Source: Ottowia oryzae | Lineage (GTDB): Bacteria > Pseudomonadota > Gammaproteobacteria > Burkholderiales > Burkholderiaceae_C | Direction of reading: 5' to 3' | DNA length: 64,000 nt | Assembly: GCF_003008535.1 (NCBI RefSeq) | Contig: NZ_CP027666.1 | Coordinates: forward strand, 124,001-188,000 | Part shown: one piece after another, positions 26,965 through 35,619 of the stretch | Layout of the letters: each line of letters begins with the position of its first letter | Position numbering within the stretch: position 1 is the first letter of the stretch | The notes under the pieces: model-generated | Told to the model about the DNA's origin: nothing | The model's input: only the letters and a program-made list of their open reading frames with translations | Database searches by the model: none | Made by a program: the position numbers and the translations under genes

Positions 26965-29900
26965 TTGATTGACGTGTCTTCTGAGATCACCCCCAACGGC
27001 CCCTGGCCGCTGACCGAAGCGCAGGAAGGCCTGTGGTACGCCCAGCGGCTGGATCCGGCCAACCCCAGTTTCCATTGCGGTCACGCCCTATGGATCGACG
27101 GCCCACTAGATGTGGCCGCCTTTCGCGCCGCCGCCGAACAAGGGGCGCGCGAATGCCAGTCCTTGTCCTTGGCCCTGCGCGAAACGGCGCAGGGCGTAAC
27201 GCAATGGATCGACCCCACTCGCACGCCCGCGCTGGAAGTCGTTGACCTCACGGAGGACGCCGACGCGCAGCAACGCGCGCGCAACGCCATGCAGGCCGAC
27301 ATGCAGACGCCGATCGATCCGCTGCAGGACGCGCTGGCCAAGCAAGTGCTGTTCAAGCTGGGCGATACCGCGTTCTGCTGGTACCAGCGGGCCCACCACC
27401 TGGCGACCGATGGCTTTGCCATGGCACTGTGGAGCCACCGCGTCGCCGACCTGTACGCCGCACGCCTGGGCGTGTCGCCCGAGCGCAAGCCGCTGTCCGC
27501 CTTCGCTGGCGTGGCTGCGGACGACGCCGCCTACCGTGCCAGCGCCCAACGCGCGGCGGACGCGGGCTACTGGCGCGAGCGTTTTGCCCAGCCGCCCGAA
27601 GTGGCCGGCCTGGCGCCCGGCCGTGCCGTGGCGGCGCACCGCTGCCACCGCATCAGCACGGCGCTGCCGCTGATGGTGGCGGCCGCCCTGAAAGCGCAAG
27701 CCACGCGCCTGGACATCGGCTGGCCCGACCTGCTCACGGCGCTCACAGCGCTGTATTGCCAGCGCATGGCTGCGGCCGATTCCACCGTGCTGGGCATTCC
27801 CTTCATGGGCCGGCTGGGAACAGCCGCGGCGCGTGCCAGTTGCATCGCGATGAACGTCCTGCCGCTGCGCGTGGACGGCCAACCGGGCCAAGCCCTGGCC
27901 GACTACGTTGAACAAAGCGCCCGCGCCCAACTGCAGGCGCGCCGTCACGGCCGCTACCGCAGCGAACAATTGCGGCGCGATCTGGGCCTGCTGGGCGGCC
28001 AGCGGCGCCTGTTCGCGGCGCTGATCAACGTGCAGCCCTACTACCAGCCGCTGGCGCTGCCGGGGCTGCGGGCGCGCCTGGAAATATTGGGCACTGGCCC
28101 GATCGACGACTTGACCATCGGCTTCAGGGGATTTGGCGACCAGCTTGACCTCGAGCTGGAGGCCAATCCCGACCTGTATGCGCTCTCAACCGTCCAGGCG
28201 CATCTGGCCAGACTGCCGTGCTTCCTGGCTGCGGCGCTGGACGTGCTGGCCAGCGGCGGCGCCGTGGACGATGTGCCACTGGCCAGCCCCGCAGAAACCC
28301 GTGCGCACCTGTTCGAGCACAACGCTTCGGACCACCCTGTGGCCAACACCACATTGACGGCGCTGATCGAAGCGCAGATGGCCCAGCGGCCAGATTCGAC
28401 CGCGCTCGAATTCGAAGGCGACCGCCTGACCTACGCCGAGCTGGAGCAGCGCAGCCGCTGCCTGGCCGCCGCCTTGCGCCAGCAGGGCGCGGGCCGCGGC
28501 ACGTTGGTGGCCGTGGCCTTGCCGCGCTCGCTGGATCTGCTGGTCGCGCTGGTCGCCGTGCTGCGCGCCGGCGCGGCCTACCTGCCCCTGGATCTTTCGC
28601 ACCCCACGGAAAGACTGGCTCGCATCGCGCAGCTGGCACAGCCGCTTTGCGTCTTGGCCGAGGCGGACGCGCAAGCGCTGCTGCCAAGCGACGTGCCGGT
28701 TTGGGCCCCCAGCGATTGGCCGGATGCCTGCGCCGCGGCGGCGCTGCACTCTGACATCACGCCGGCGGACGCCGCCTACGTGATCTACACCTCCGGCTCC
28801 ACCGGAGAGCCCAAGGGCGTGGTGATCGAGCACCGCGCCATCGTCAACCGGCTGGAATGGATGCGGCAGCACTACGGCTTTGACGCGGATGACCGCATCC
28901 TGCAAAAGACGCCAGCCACCTTCGACGTGTCGGTGTGGGAGTTCTTCCTGCCGCTGATCACCGGCTGCACCCTGGTGATCGCGCCGCCGCAGGCGCACCG
29001 CGATCCGGCGTGGCTGGCCGACATCATCCGCACGCAGCAGATTGGCACCTGCCACTTCGTCCCGTCCATGCTGGCCGCGTTTCTGGCGCATCCGGCCTCG
29101 CGCGGCCTGCGCCTGCGGCGCATCTTCTGCAGCGGCGAAGAGCTACCGGCTGCGCTGCGCGACCGGCTGCACGCCACGCTGTCGAGCGAGCTGCACAACC
29201 TCTATGGCCCCACCGAAGCCGCGGTAGACGTCAGCTGTTGGCCCGCCAGCGCGGCCGACCACTCGCGCCCGGTGCCGATTGGCTTTCCGGTCTGGAACAC
29301 CCGGCTCTACGTGCTGGACGCGCACATGCGCCCTGTGCCGCCGGACGTGCCGGGCGATCTGTACCTGGGCGGCGTGCAACTGGCGCGCGGCTACCTGGGC
29401 CGAGAAGACCTGACCGCCGAGCGTTTCCTGCCCGACCCGCACCGCCCGGGCGAGCGCATCTACAAGACCGGCGACGTGGCGCGCTGGCGCCAAGGCGACG
29501 GCGCCATCGTCTTCCTGGGCCGCAGCGACCACCAGGTCAAGCTGCGCGGCCTGCGCATCGAGCTTGGCGAGATCGAAGCCGCGCTGCTGGCCACGCGGCG
29601 GGTGACGCGCGCCGAAGTGCTGCTGCGAGAGGACGGCGGTGACGCGCGGCTGGTCGCGTACGTGCAGGCCGTGCCAGGCGCGCCGTGGGATGAAGCCGCG
29701 CTGCACCAGCAACTGTCGGCCCGCCTGCCCGACTACATGGTGCCCGCCGCTTGCGTGCCGCTGCAATCATGGCCTGTCACCGCCAATGGCAAGCTGGACC
29801 GCCAGGCGCTGCCCGCACCGGTGTTCTCGGCCAACGTGTCGGGGCGGGCACTGCGCACGCCGACCGAGACCGCGCTGGCCGGCCTCTTCGCCGAGCTGCT

Positions 29901-30969
29901 GCACTTGCCCGCCACGCCGCCGCTGGGCGCCGATGCCGACTTCTTCAGCCTGGGGGGCGACTCGCTGTCTGCCGTGCAGTTGCTGCTGCTGATCGAAGAG
30001 CGCTGGCGCCGCAACCCGGGGCTGGGCGCCCTGTTCGAGGCGCCCACCATCGCCGCACTGGCCTCGGCCATCGACAGCGAGACCGTGCGCTTTGACAGCG
30101 GCCTGAAGCCCGTCATCCAACTGGCCGCGGGCGACCCGGCACAACCGCCGCTGTTCCTGATCCACCCTGCCGGCGGCATTGCCTGGGGTTACCGCGCCTT
30201 GGCGCGCGCGCTGGCCAATGCCAGCCCGTCGCGCAGCGTGTGGGGCCTTCAATCGCCCGCGTTGAACCCGGCGCTGCCGCTGCCCCACAGCATCGCCGCG
30301 CTGGGCGAGGCGTACGCCGACCGAATCGAAAGCCTGCACACCACCGGGCCGATTCACCTGGCTGGCTGGTCGGTCGGCGGCATCATCGCGCAGGCCATCG
30401 CCGTGGCGCTGCAGCAGCGCGGCCGCCGCGTCGGCCTGGTGGCGCTGCTGGATGCGTACCCCGCCGATTGCTGGCGGGACGAGCCTGAGCCCACCCCGCA
30501 GCAAGCGCTGCGCGCGCTGTTGGCCATCGCCGGGTACGACCCTGAGGGCTTCCCCGAGCTGGATACGCCCGCCAAGCTGATCGAGTTCCTGCGCCAGGGC
30601 GACAGCGCGCTGGGCAACCTGCCGGGTGAGGCGCTGCAGGGCGTGGTGCGCGTCGTGACCGACACCAACCGCCTGATCCGCCAACACCATCACCAACGCA
30701 TGGCCGGCACGCTGACGCACATCCGCGCCGCGCTGGACCACGCTGCCCAGCCGCAGCTGCAGGCACAGCGCTGGGCGCCCTACGCCGACGAGATCGACAC
30801 GCTGGAAGTGCCCCTCATGCACGCGCAGATGACCAGCGCGGCAGCCACGCAGCGCATTGCGCCGGCCCTGGCAGCGCGCATGGCGCTGATCGAGAACCCC
30901 CATCGCCCGCCATGGCACAGGCCTGAGCGCGGCGGCCCACAACCCTTGTTTGCCAACGCCCCTGTATGA
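26965..30969 (+). CDS. EntF-like nonribosomal peptide synthetase, serine-specific, C-A-T-TE
   Basis: This protein of 1334 residues has one module. Condensation domain about 10-430 with HHLATDG at 144-150; adenylation domain about 455-960 with FDVSVW at 652-657, YTSGSTGEPKG and YKTGDVARW; carrier domain about 975-1045 with FFSLGGDSL (Ser at about 1000); thioesterase to the end with GWSVGG at 1134-1139. Specificity residues read by alignment to EntF are D-V-W-H-F-S-L-V-D-K, identical to the EntF serine code. It should join DHB to serine and release an oligoester such as the enterobactin trilactone or a linear form. Starts are TTG 26965 or GTG 26974; no ATG fits. No MbtH gene accompanies it. Confidence 0.93.
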   Translation: MIDVSSEITPNGPWPLTEAQEGLWYAQRLDPANPSFHCGHALWIDGPLDVAAFRAAAEQGARECQSLSLALRETAQGVTQWIDPTRTPALEVVDLTEDADAQQRARNAMQADMQTPIDPLQDALAKQVLFKLGDTAFCWYQRAHHLATDGFAMALWSHRVADLYAARLGVSPERKPLSAFAGVAADDAAYRASAQRAADAGYWRERFAQPPEVAGLAPGRAVAAHRCHRISTALPLMVAAALKAQATRLDIGWPDLLTALTALYCQRMAAADSTVLGIPFMGRLGTAAARASCIAMNVLPLRVDGQPGQALADYVEQSARAQLQARRHGRYRSEQLRRDLGLLGGQRRLFAALINVQPYYQPLALPGLRARLEILGTGPIDDLTIGFRGFGDQLDLELEANPDLYALSTVQAHLARLPCFLAAALDVLASGGAVDDVPLASPAETRAHLFEHNASDHPVANTTLTALIEAQMAQRPDSTALEFEGDRLTYAELEQRSRCLAAALRQQGAGRGTLVAVALPRSLDLLVALVAVLRAGAAYLPLDLSHPTERLARIAQLAQPLCVLAEADAQALLPSDVPVWAPSDWPDACAAAALHSDITPADAAYVIYTSGSTGEPKGVVIEHRAIVNRLEWMRQHYGFDADDRILQKTPATFDVSVWEFFLPLITGCTLVIAPPQAHRDPAWLADIIRTQQIGTCHFVPSMLAAFLAHPASRGLRLRRIFCSGEELPAALRDRLHATLSSELHNLYGPTEAAVDVSCWPASAADHSRPVPIGFPVWNTRLYVLDAHMRPVPPDVPGDLYLGGVQLARGYLGREDLTAERFLPDPHRPGERIYKTGDVARWRQGDGAIVFLGRSDHQVKLRGLRIELGEIEAALLATRRVTRAEVLLREDGGDARLVAYVQAVPGAPWDEAALHQQLSARLPDYMVPAACVPLQSWPVTANGKLDRQALPAPVFSANVSGRALRTPTETALAGLFAELLHLPATPPLGADADFFSLGGDSLSAVQLLLLIEERWRRNPGLGALFEAPTIAALASAIDSETVRFDSGLKPVIQLAAGDPAQPPLFLIHPAGGIAWGYRALARALANASPSRSVWGLQSPALNPALPLPHSIAALGEAYADRIESLHTTGPIHLAGWSVGGIIAQAIAVALQQRGRRVGLVALLDAYPADCWRDEPEPTPQQALRALLAIAGYDPEGFPELDTPAKLIEFLRQGDSALGNLPGEALQGVVRVVTDTNRLIRQHHHQRMAGTLTHIRAALDHAAQPQLQAQRWAPYADEIDTLEVPLMHAQMTSAAATQRIAPALAARMALIENPHRPPWHRPERGGPQPLFANAPV

Positions 30970-31979
30970 CCACCTCTCGACGACGCTTCATCGCACGCAG
31001 TGCAGGCCTGGGTCTGGGCGCCTGCGCGAGCTTCGCCAGCGACCTGATCTCCCCGGCCCGCGGTGCGCCGGCCCCCGCCTTCCCGACGCGCGCGGTGCGG
31101 GTGTTCACCCCATTTCCCGCCGGCAGCGGGCCGGATGCCTCGCTGCGCATGGTGGCCGACCAGCTCTCGCGGCACTGGGGCCAGCCGGTGCTGGTCGACA
31201 ACCGGCCGGGGGGCAATGGCTTCATCGCGGTGGCCGCCTTCAAGAAAGGCGCCAGCGACGGGCACGACCTGCTGCAGCTCGACAGCACCCACATCACCAG
31301 CCACCCCAGCACCTTCGCCAACCTGCCCTACGACGTGCAGCGCGATTTCGCGTCCTTGCGCATGCTGCTGCGCACGCCGTTTTTTGTGACCGTTGGCGCG
31401 CGCAGCCCGCACCGCACGCTGGAAGACCTGCTGCGCACCGCGCGCGCGCAGCCAGGGCGCGTTACGTACGGGTCGTGGTTCAACGGCAGCCCAGGGCATC
31501 TGGCCGGGCTGCTGATGCAGTCCAGGTTCGACGTGAGCATGCTGCACGTGCCGTTCCGCGATTTCGGGCAGCTCTACACCGCGGTGGCCAATGGCGACGT
31601 GGATTGGGCCATGGGCAGCGTGGCCACGGCCGCCCCGCTGGAAAAGGCCGGGCGCCTGCGCTTCATCGCGTTGGCCGCGCCGCAGCGCGACCCGCTCTAC
31701 CCCGACGTGCCCGCCACCGCTGAAACGCCCGCCACGCGCGGCTTTGAGGTCAGCGCCTGGGCGGGCCTGTTTGCGCCAGCCGCCATCTCGGGCGAGCTGC
31801 GGCGGATGATTTCAGCCGATGTGTCGCAGGCCCTGGCCGCGCCCGAAGTGGTGGCGGCCTACAAAACCCTGGGCTACGAAGCGCCCAACCTCAGCCCGCC
31901 GCAGTTTGACGCACTGATCCGCCGCGAAACCGCCCAGTGGGCCAAGGTGGTGCAGGCCGCCCACCTCAAGCTGGACTGA
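30966..31979 (+). CDS. Bug-family (TctC-like) extracytoplasmic binding protein, Tat-type signal
   Basis: This 337-residue protein belongs to the Bug family, abundant in Burkholderiales, which binds small carboxylated compounds in the periplasm. Family motifs are PTRAVRVFTPFPAGSGPDASLRMVADQL (broken at the Gly-Pro), VLVDNRPGGNGFIA and the VPFRDFGQLYTAVANGDVDW segment. The N-terminus SRRRFIARSAG fits a twin-arginine export signal. Its ATG overlaps the synthetase stop as ATGA, so it is translationally coupled to a siderophore gene, which is unusual for this family. No TctAB membrane partners are present. Ligand unknown; a role with the siderophore is possible but only from position. Confidence 0.88.
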   Translation: MTTSRRRFIARSAGLGLGACASFASDLISPARGAPAPAFPTRAVRVFTPFPAGSGPDASLRMVADQLSRHWGQPVLVDNRPGGNGFIAVAAFKKGASDGHDLLQLDSTHITSHPSTFANLPYDVQRDFASLRMLLRTPFFVTVGARSPHRTLEDLLRTARAQPGRVTYGSWFNGSPGHLAGLLMQSRFDVSMLHVPFRDFGQLYTAVANGDVDWAMGSVATAAPLEKAGRLRFIALAAPQRDPLYPDVPATAETPATRGFEVSAWAGLFAPAAISGELRRMISADVSQALAAPEVVAAYKTLGYEAPNLSPPQFDALIRRETAQWAKVVQAAHLKLD

Positions 31980-32014
31980 GCTTTTACCGCCCCCGCACGC
32001 CGAAGGACCCCGCC

Positions 32015-33001
32015 ATGCCCCTCATTCACCGCCGTTGCTTTGCCGCAGGGCTGGCTGCGGCCGCAGCCGCCATCGCCCTCGGCCCTGCGCACGCCGCGGG
32101 CGCCTGGCCCAGCAAGCCGATCACCATCGTCGTCAACGGCGGTGCCGGCAGCCTGCCAGACATCTTTGCCCGCCCGCTGGGCGACCGGCTATCGGCCGCG
32201 CTGGGACAGCCCGTGGTGATCGACAACCGCCCTGGCGCCGGCGGCATGGTGGCCATGCAGCAGGTCAAGAACGCGGCCAAGGACGGCCACACGCTGGCGG
32301 TGGTGACCAATGCGCACATGGTCTGGAACCCCTACGTCTTCCCCAAGCTGACCTACGACCCGGCCACCGATCTGATGGCCGTCAGCCCCATCTCCGTCAT
32401 ACCGATGGCGCTGGTGGTCAACCCCAAGGTGCCCGCGCAGACCACCGCCGAGCTGTTCGCGCTGGCAAAGAAGGCGCCGGGCACGCTCAACTACGCGTCG
32501 TCCGGCAATGGCAGCCCGCCGCACGTGCTGTTTGAAATGCTGCGCGAGCAAGCCGGGGCGGACATCGTGCACGTACCTTTCAAGACCGGCACCGACGCGC
32601 TCACCTCCGTCGTGGCGGGCGACACGCAGATCTACCTGGCCGGCACGTCGCTGGTCGAGCCGATGGCCAAGGAAGGCCGCCTGCGCGTGCTGGCCGTCAG
32701 CCCCAAGGTCACGGCGCCCACCTTCGCCAGCGCGCCCACGCTGCAGTCGCAAGGTTTTGACGGCTATGAAAGCGCCGTTTGGCTGGGCCTGGTGGCCACC
32801 GCGGGCACGCCGCCGGCGGTGGTGCAGCGCCTGAACGATGAGGTGGGCAAGGCGCTGAAAGACCCGGCCATGCGTCAGGCGATGCTGGCGCACGGCGCGC
32901 TGCCCTACCACGCCAGCCCTGCGGCGTTTGCGCAGCGCATCGCGGCCGAGCGCGCCACCTGGGGCCCGGCCATCCGCCGACTGGGGATTCAGCCTAACTG
33001 A
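32015..33001 (+). CDS. Bug-family (TctC-like) extracytoplasmic binding protein
   Basis: This 328-residue protein has a signal peptide (about 1-28, ending HAAGA) and the Bug fold: WPSKPITIVVNGGAGSLPD, VVIDNRPGAGGMVAMQQV, GTLNYASSGNGSPPHV and VHVPFKTGTDALTSVVAGD. The start is ATG 32015 with GAAGGA upstream, 35 nt after the previous Bug gene, so the two are probably co-transcribed. Such proteins often occur as orphans near the enzyme that handles their ligand; here an M20 amidohydrolase follows. Ligand not known. Confidence 0.9.
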   Translation: MPLIHRRCFAAGLAAAAAAIALGPAHAAGAWPSKPITIVVNGGAGSLPDIFARPLGDRLSAALGQPVVIDNRPGAGGMVAMQQVKNAAKDGHTLAVVTNAHMVWNPYVFPKLTYDPATDLMAVSPISVIPMALVVNPKVPAQTTAELFALAKKAPGTLNYASSGNGSPPHVLFEMLREQAGADIVHVPFKTGTDALTSVVAGDTQIYLAGTSLVEPMAKEGRLRVLAVSPKVTAPTFASAPTLQSQGFDGYESAVWLGLVATAGTPPAVVQRLNDEVGKALKDPAMRQAMLAHGALPYHASPAAFAQRIAAERATWGPAIRRLGIQPN

Positions 33002-33020
33002 TAGCCATCACTACTATTTC

Positions 33021-33060
33021 GATAGCTGCCAGCGCACACCCCACCAGCGCTGGCGGCCTA
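33021..33060 (+). repeat. Dispersed hairpin element A, copy 6
   Basis: GATAGCTGCCAGCGC and CCAGCGCTGGCGGCCTA form the arms; TTTCTTATTT follows. It lies 19 nt past the second Bug gene. Confidence 0.8.
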
Positions 33061-33112
33061 TTTCTTATTTAAAACACAGATCAAGCCACAAGCCAGCTTG
33101 CAAGAACCCACC

Positions 33113-34312
33113 ATGAACCTGATTGAAGACATCGTCGCCAACGCGCCCGCGCTCAGCGACATCCGCCGCGACATCCACGCCCACCCCGAGCTGTCTTTCA
33201 AGGAAACCCGCACCGCCGATTTGGTGGCCGACCTGCTGACGCAGTGGGGCATTCCGGTGCACCGCGGCCTGGGCAAGACCGGCGTGGTCGGCATTCTTAA
33301 AAACGGCGATTCGCCGCGCAGCGTGGGCCTGCGCGCCGACATGGACGCGCTGCCGATGACCGAGGCCAACGAGTTCGCGCACGCCAGCCGCCACCCCGGC
33401 GTGATGCACGCCTGCGGCCACGACGGCCACACCACCATGCTGCTGGGCGCCGCGCAAGAGCTGGCGCGCACCCGCCGCTTTGAAGGCACCGTGTACCTGA
33501 TCTTCCAGCCTGCCGAAGAGCACGGCGGCGGCGCGCGCGAGATGATGAAAGACGGCCTGTTCGAGCGCTTTCCGATGGAGGCCGTCTTCGGCATGCACAA
33601 CATGCCGGGCATTCCTGCCGGGCACTTCGCGGCGTCGCCCGGGCCGGTGCTGGCGTCCAGCAACGAGTTTCTGGTGCGCGTGCGCGGCAAGGGCGGGCAC
33701 GGCGCCATGCCGCACCTGGCCGTGGATCCGCTGCCGATCGCCGCGCAGATCCTGCAAGCCTTTCAAACCATCGTCAGCCGCAACAAGAAGCCATCCGACA
33801 CGGCGGTGATCTCGGTCACCATGATCCACGGCGGCGACGCGCCCAATGTGATCCCCGACACGTGCGAGATGCGCGGCACCGTGCGCACCTACACCAGCGA
33901 GACGCTGGACCTGATCGAGCGGCGCATGGGCGAGATTGCCCACGGCACGGCCGCCACCTTCGGCGCCGAGTGCGATTTCGAGTTCACCCGCATCTACCCC
34001 GCCACCGTCAACCACGCCGCCGAGACCGCCTTCGCCCGCGAAGTGCTGGCCGATCTGGTGGGGCCGGATCGCCTGATCGCGCAGACGCCCATCATGGCGG
34101 CGGAAGACTTCGCCTTCATGCTGCAGCAGGTGCCGGGCAGCTACAGCTTCATCGGCAACGGCGACGGCGACCACCGCGCCGCTGGCCACGGCCACGGCCC
34201 GTGCCTGGTGCACAACACCAGCTACGACTTCAACGACGCGCTGCTGCCCGTGGGCGCCAGCTACCTGGTGCGCCTGGCCGAGCGCTGGCTGGCCACGCCG
34301 CGCGGCGCGTGA
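33113..34312 (+). CDS. M20 family metal-dependent amidohydrolase (hippurate hydrolase type)
   Basis: This 399-residue enzyme hydrolyses N-acyl amino acids or similar amides. It carries the M20D metal and catalytic motifs: RRDIHAHPELSF, LRADMDALPM, MHACGHDGHTTMLLG, FQPAEEHGGGAREM with the catalytic Glu, FGMHNMPGIPAG, and GKGGHGAMPH in the dimerisation domain. ATG 33113 was chosen over an upstream TTG. Pairing with Bug genes in the same direction suggests uptake and hydrolysis of an amide-linked compound. Substrate cannot be fixed from sequence. Confidence 0.92.
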   Translation: MNLIEDIVANAPALSDIRRDIHAHPELSFKETRTADLVADLLTQWGIPVHRGLGKTGVVGILKNGDSPRSVGLRADMDALPMTEANEFAHASRHPGVMHACGHDGHTTMLLGAAQELARTRRFEGTVYLIFQPAEEHGGGAREMMKDGLFERFPMEAVFGMHNMPGIPAGHFAASPGPVLASSNEFLVRVRGKGGHGAMPHLAVDPLPIAAQILQAFQTIVSRNKKPSDTAVISVTMIHGGDAPNVIPDTCEMRGTVRTYTSETLDLIERRMGEIAHGTAATFGAECDFEFTRIYPATVNHAAETAFAREVLADLVGPDRLIAQTPIMAAEDFAFMLQQVPGSYSFIGNGDGDHRAAGHGHGPCLVHNTSYDFNDALLPVGASYLVRLAERWLATPRGA

Positions 34313-34357
34313 CGGCGCAGCGACCGACCGCACCACAGATCAACCAACTGCAAAATT

Positions 34358-34397
34358 GATAGCTGCCAGCGCTTATCCCACCAGCGCCAGAAGCCAA
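34358..34397 (+). repeat. Dispersed hairpin element A, copy 7
   Basis: GATAGCTGCCAGCGCTTA and CCAGCGCCAGAAGCCAAT form the arms. It lies between the convergent amidohydrolase and amgK genes, where a two-way terminator would be expected. Confidence 0.8.
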
Positions 34398-34440
34398 TTT
34401 GTTTAGAAAACCAAAACCGCGGGCTTTTGGCCCGCCGGTG

Positions 34441-35571
34441 TCAGCCGACGCGCCCGAAGGCCCAGCCCGCGGCGGCCTGCGTGCCTTCCACTTCGTCGAT
34501 CAGGCGCAGCAGCGGCGTCAGTTCGCGGTAGCGGCCTGCGGTGTGGCGGATGTAGCCGATGAAGCGCGGCGTATCGGCCAGGTACTTGGGCTTGCCGTCG
34601 CGCAGGGTCAGGCGCGCAAAGATGCCGGCCACCTTCAGGTGCCGCTGCAGGCCCATCCATTCCACGGCGCGCCAGAAGCTGCCGAAGTCGTTGTGCCAGT
34701 CTTCGTAATCCATCAGGCCCGCCTTGCGGGCGCGCTCCCAGTAGCGCACGGTGATGTCCAGCACGAACTCTTCGTCCCAGCTGAGGAAGGCGTCGCGCAT
34801 CAGGCTGGCGATGTCGTAGGTCAGCGGGCCGTACACCGCGTCCTGAAAGTCGAGCACGCCCAGCGGGCCACCCTGCTGTGTCGGCAGCATCAGGTTTCGC
34901 GGCATGAAGTCGCGGTGCACGTAAACGCTGGGCGCGGGCAGGTTGCGGGCCACGATCAGGTCGAAGGTTTTGTCCAGCGTGTCGCGCAGCTTGCCCTGTA
35001 CGGGCACGCCGCGGTGCTTTTCAAGGTACCAGTCGGGGAACAGCGCCAGCTCGCGCCGAAGCAGCGCCTCGTCGTAAGGCGGCAGCTCGCCGGGGCGGCT
35101 GGCCTGTTGCCAGGGCAGCAGCGCGTCCAACGCGGCTTCGTACAACGGGCGGCTGGCGAGGGAGTTGTCAGGCTGGACGGCCTCGATCATGGTGCGGCTG
35201 CCCAGGTCGCTGAGCAGCATGAAGCCGTGGGGCTGGTCCCAGGCCAGCACCTCGGGCGCGTTCAGCCCGGCGCCGTGCATCAGCGCGGCAACGTGCACGA
35301 AGGGCTGGCAGTTTTCGTGCGCCGGCGGCGCGTCCATCACGATGCGGCTGCCGCCGCCCTGCGTGTCTACCCGCAGGTAGCGCCTGAAGCTGGCGTCGGC
35401 CGAAGCGATGCGCACGCTGGCCGGGCGCAGGCCTTGCTCGTCCGCGATGCCGGCCATCCAGCGCGCGAAGGCGGCCTGGCGGTCGGCGTCGGGCCACAAC
35501 GGGGCGGCGGGGGCGCCCAGGGGGGCGGGGGCATCGGGGGATGGGGGTAAGGCGTGGGGCGCGGCGCTCAT
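34441..35571 (-). CDS. amgK: Sugar kinase of peptidoglycan recycling (AmgK-like phosphotransferase)
   Basis: This 376-residue protein has the aminoglycoside-phosphotransferase fold and should phosphorylate N-acetylmuramate/N-acetylglucosamine at C1. Visible motifs are SFRRYLRVD, the catalytic-loop VYVHRDFMPRNLML (HRDxxxxN) and the metal-binding VLDFQDAVYGPLTYDIASL. It sits divergent from lptD, 48 nt away, as amgK does in Pseudomonas and many betaproteobacteria. Usually murU, the uridylyltransferase of the same pathway, follows; here the next gene is convergent and unrelated. A Pro/Ala-rich stretch of about 25 residues precedes the domain. Confidence 0.85.
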   Translation of the reverse strand: MSAAPHALPPSPDAPAPLGAPAAPLWPDADRQAAFARWMAGIADEQGLRPASVRIASADASFRRYLRVDTQGGGSRIVMDAPPAHENCQPFVHVAALMHGAGLNAPEVLAWDQPHGFMLLSDLGSRTMIEAVQPDNSLASRPLYEAALDALLPWQQASRPGELPPYDEALLRRELALFPDWYLEKHRGVPVQGKLRDTLDKTFDLIVARNLPAPSVYVHRDFMPRNLMLPTQQGGPLGVLDFQDAVYGPLTYDIASLMRDAFLSWDEEFVLDITVRYWERARKAGLMDYEDWHNDFGSFWRAVEWMGLQRHLKVAGIFARLTLRDGKPKYLADTPRFIGYIRHTAGRYRELTPLLRLIDEVEGTQAAAGWAFGRVG

Positions 35572-35619
35572 GGATAATCGATTCTACAAACCGCGCGCGG
35601 GCTGAACGCCGCGCGCCCT

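Noticed and set aside
30966..34312. Reading the two Bug genes and M20 gene as parts of a full TTT transporter
   Set aside because: The TctA and TctB membrane subunits are not in the window.
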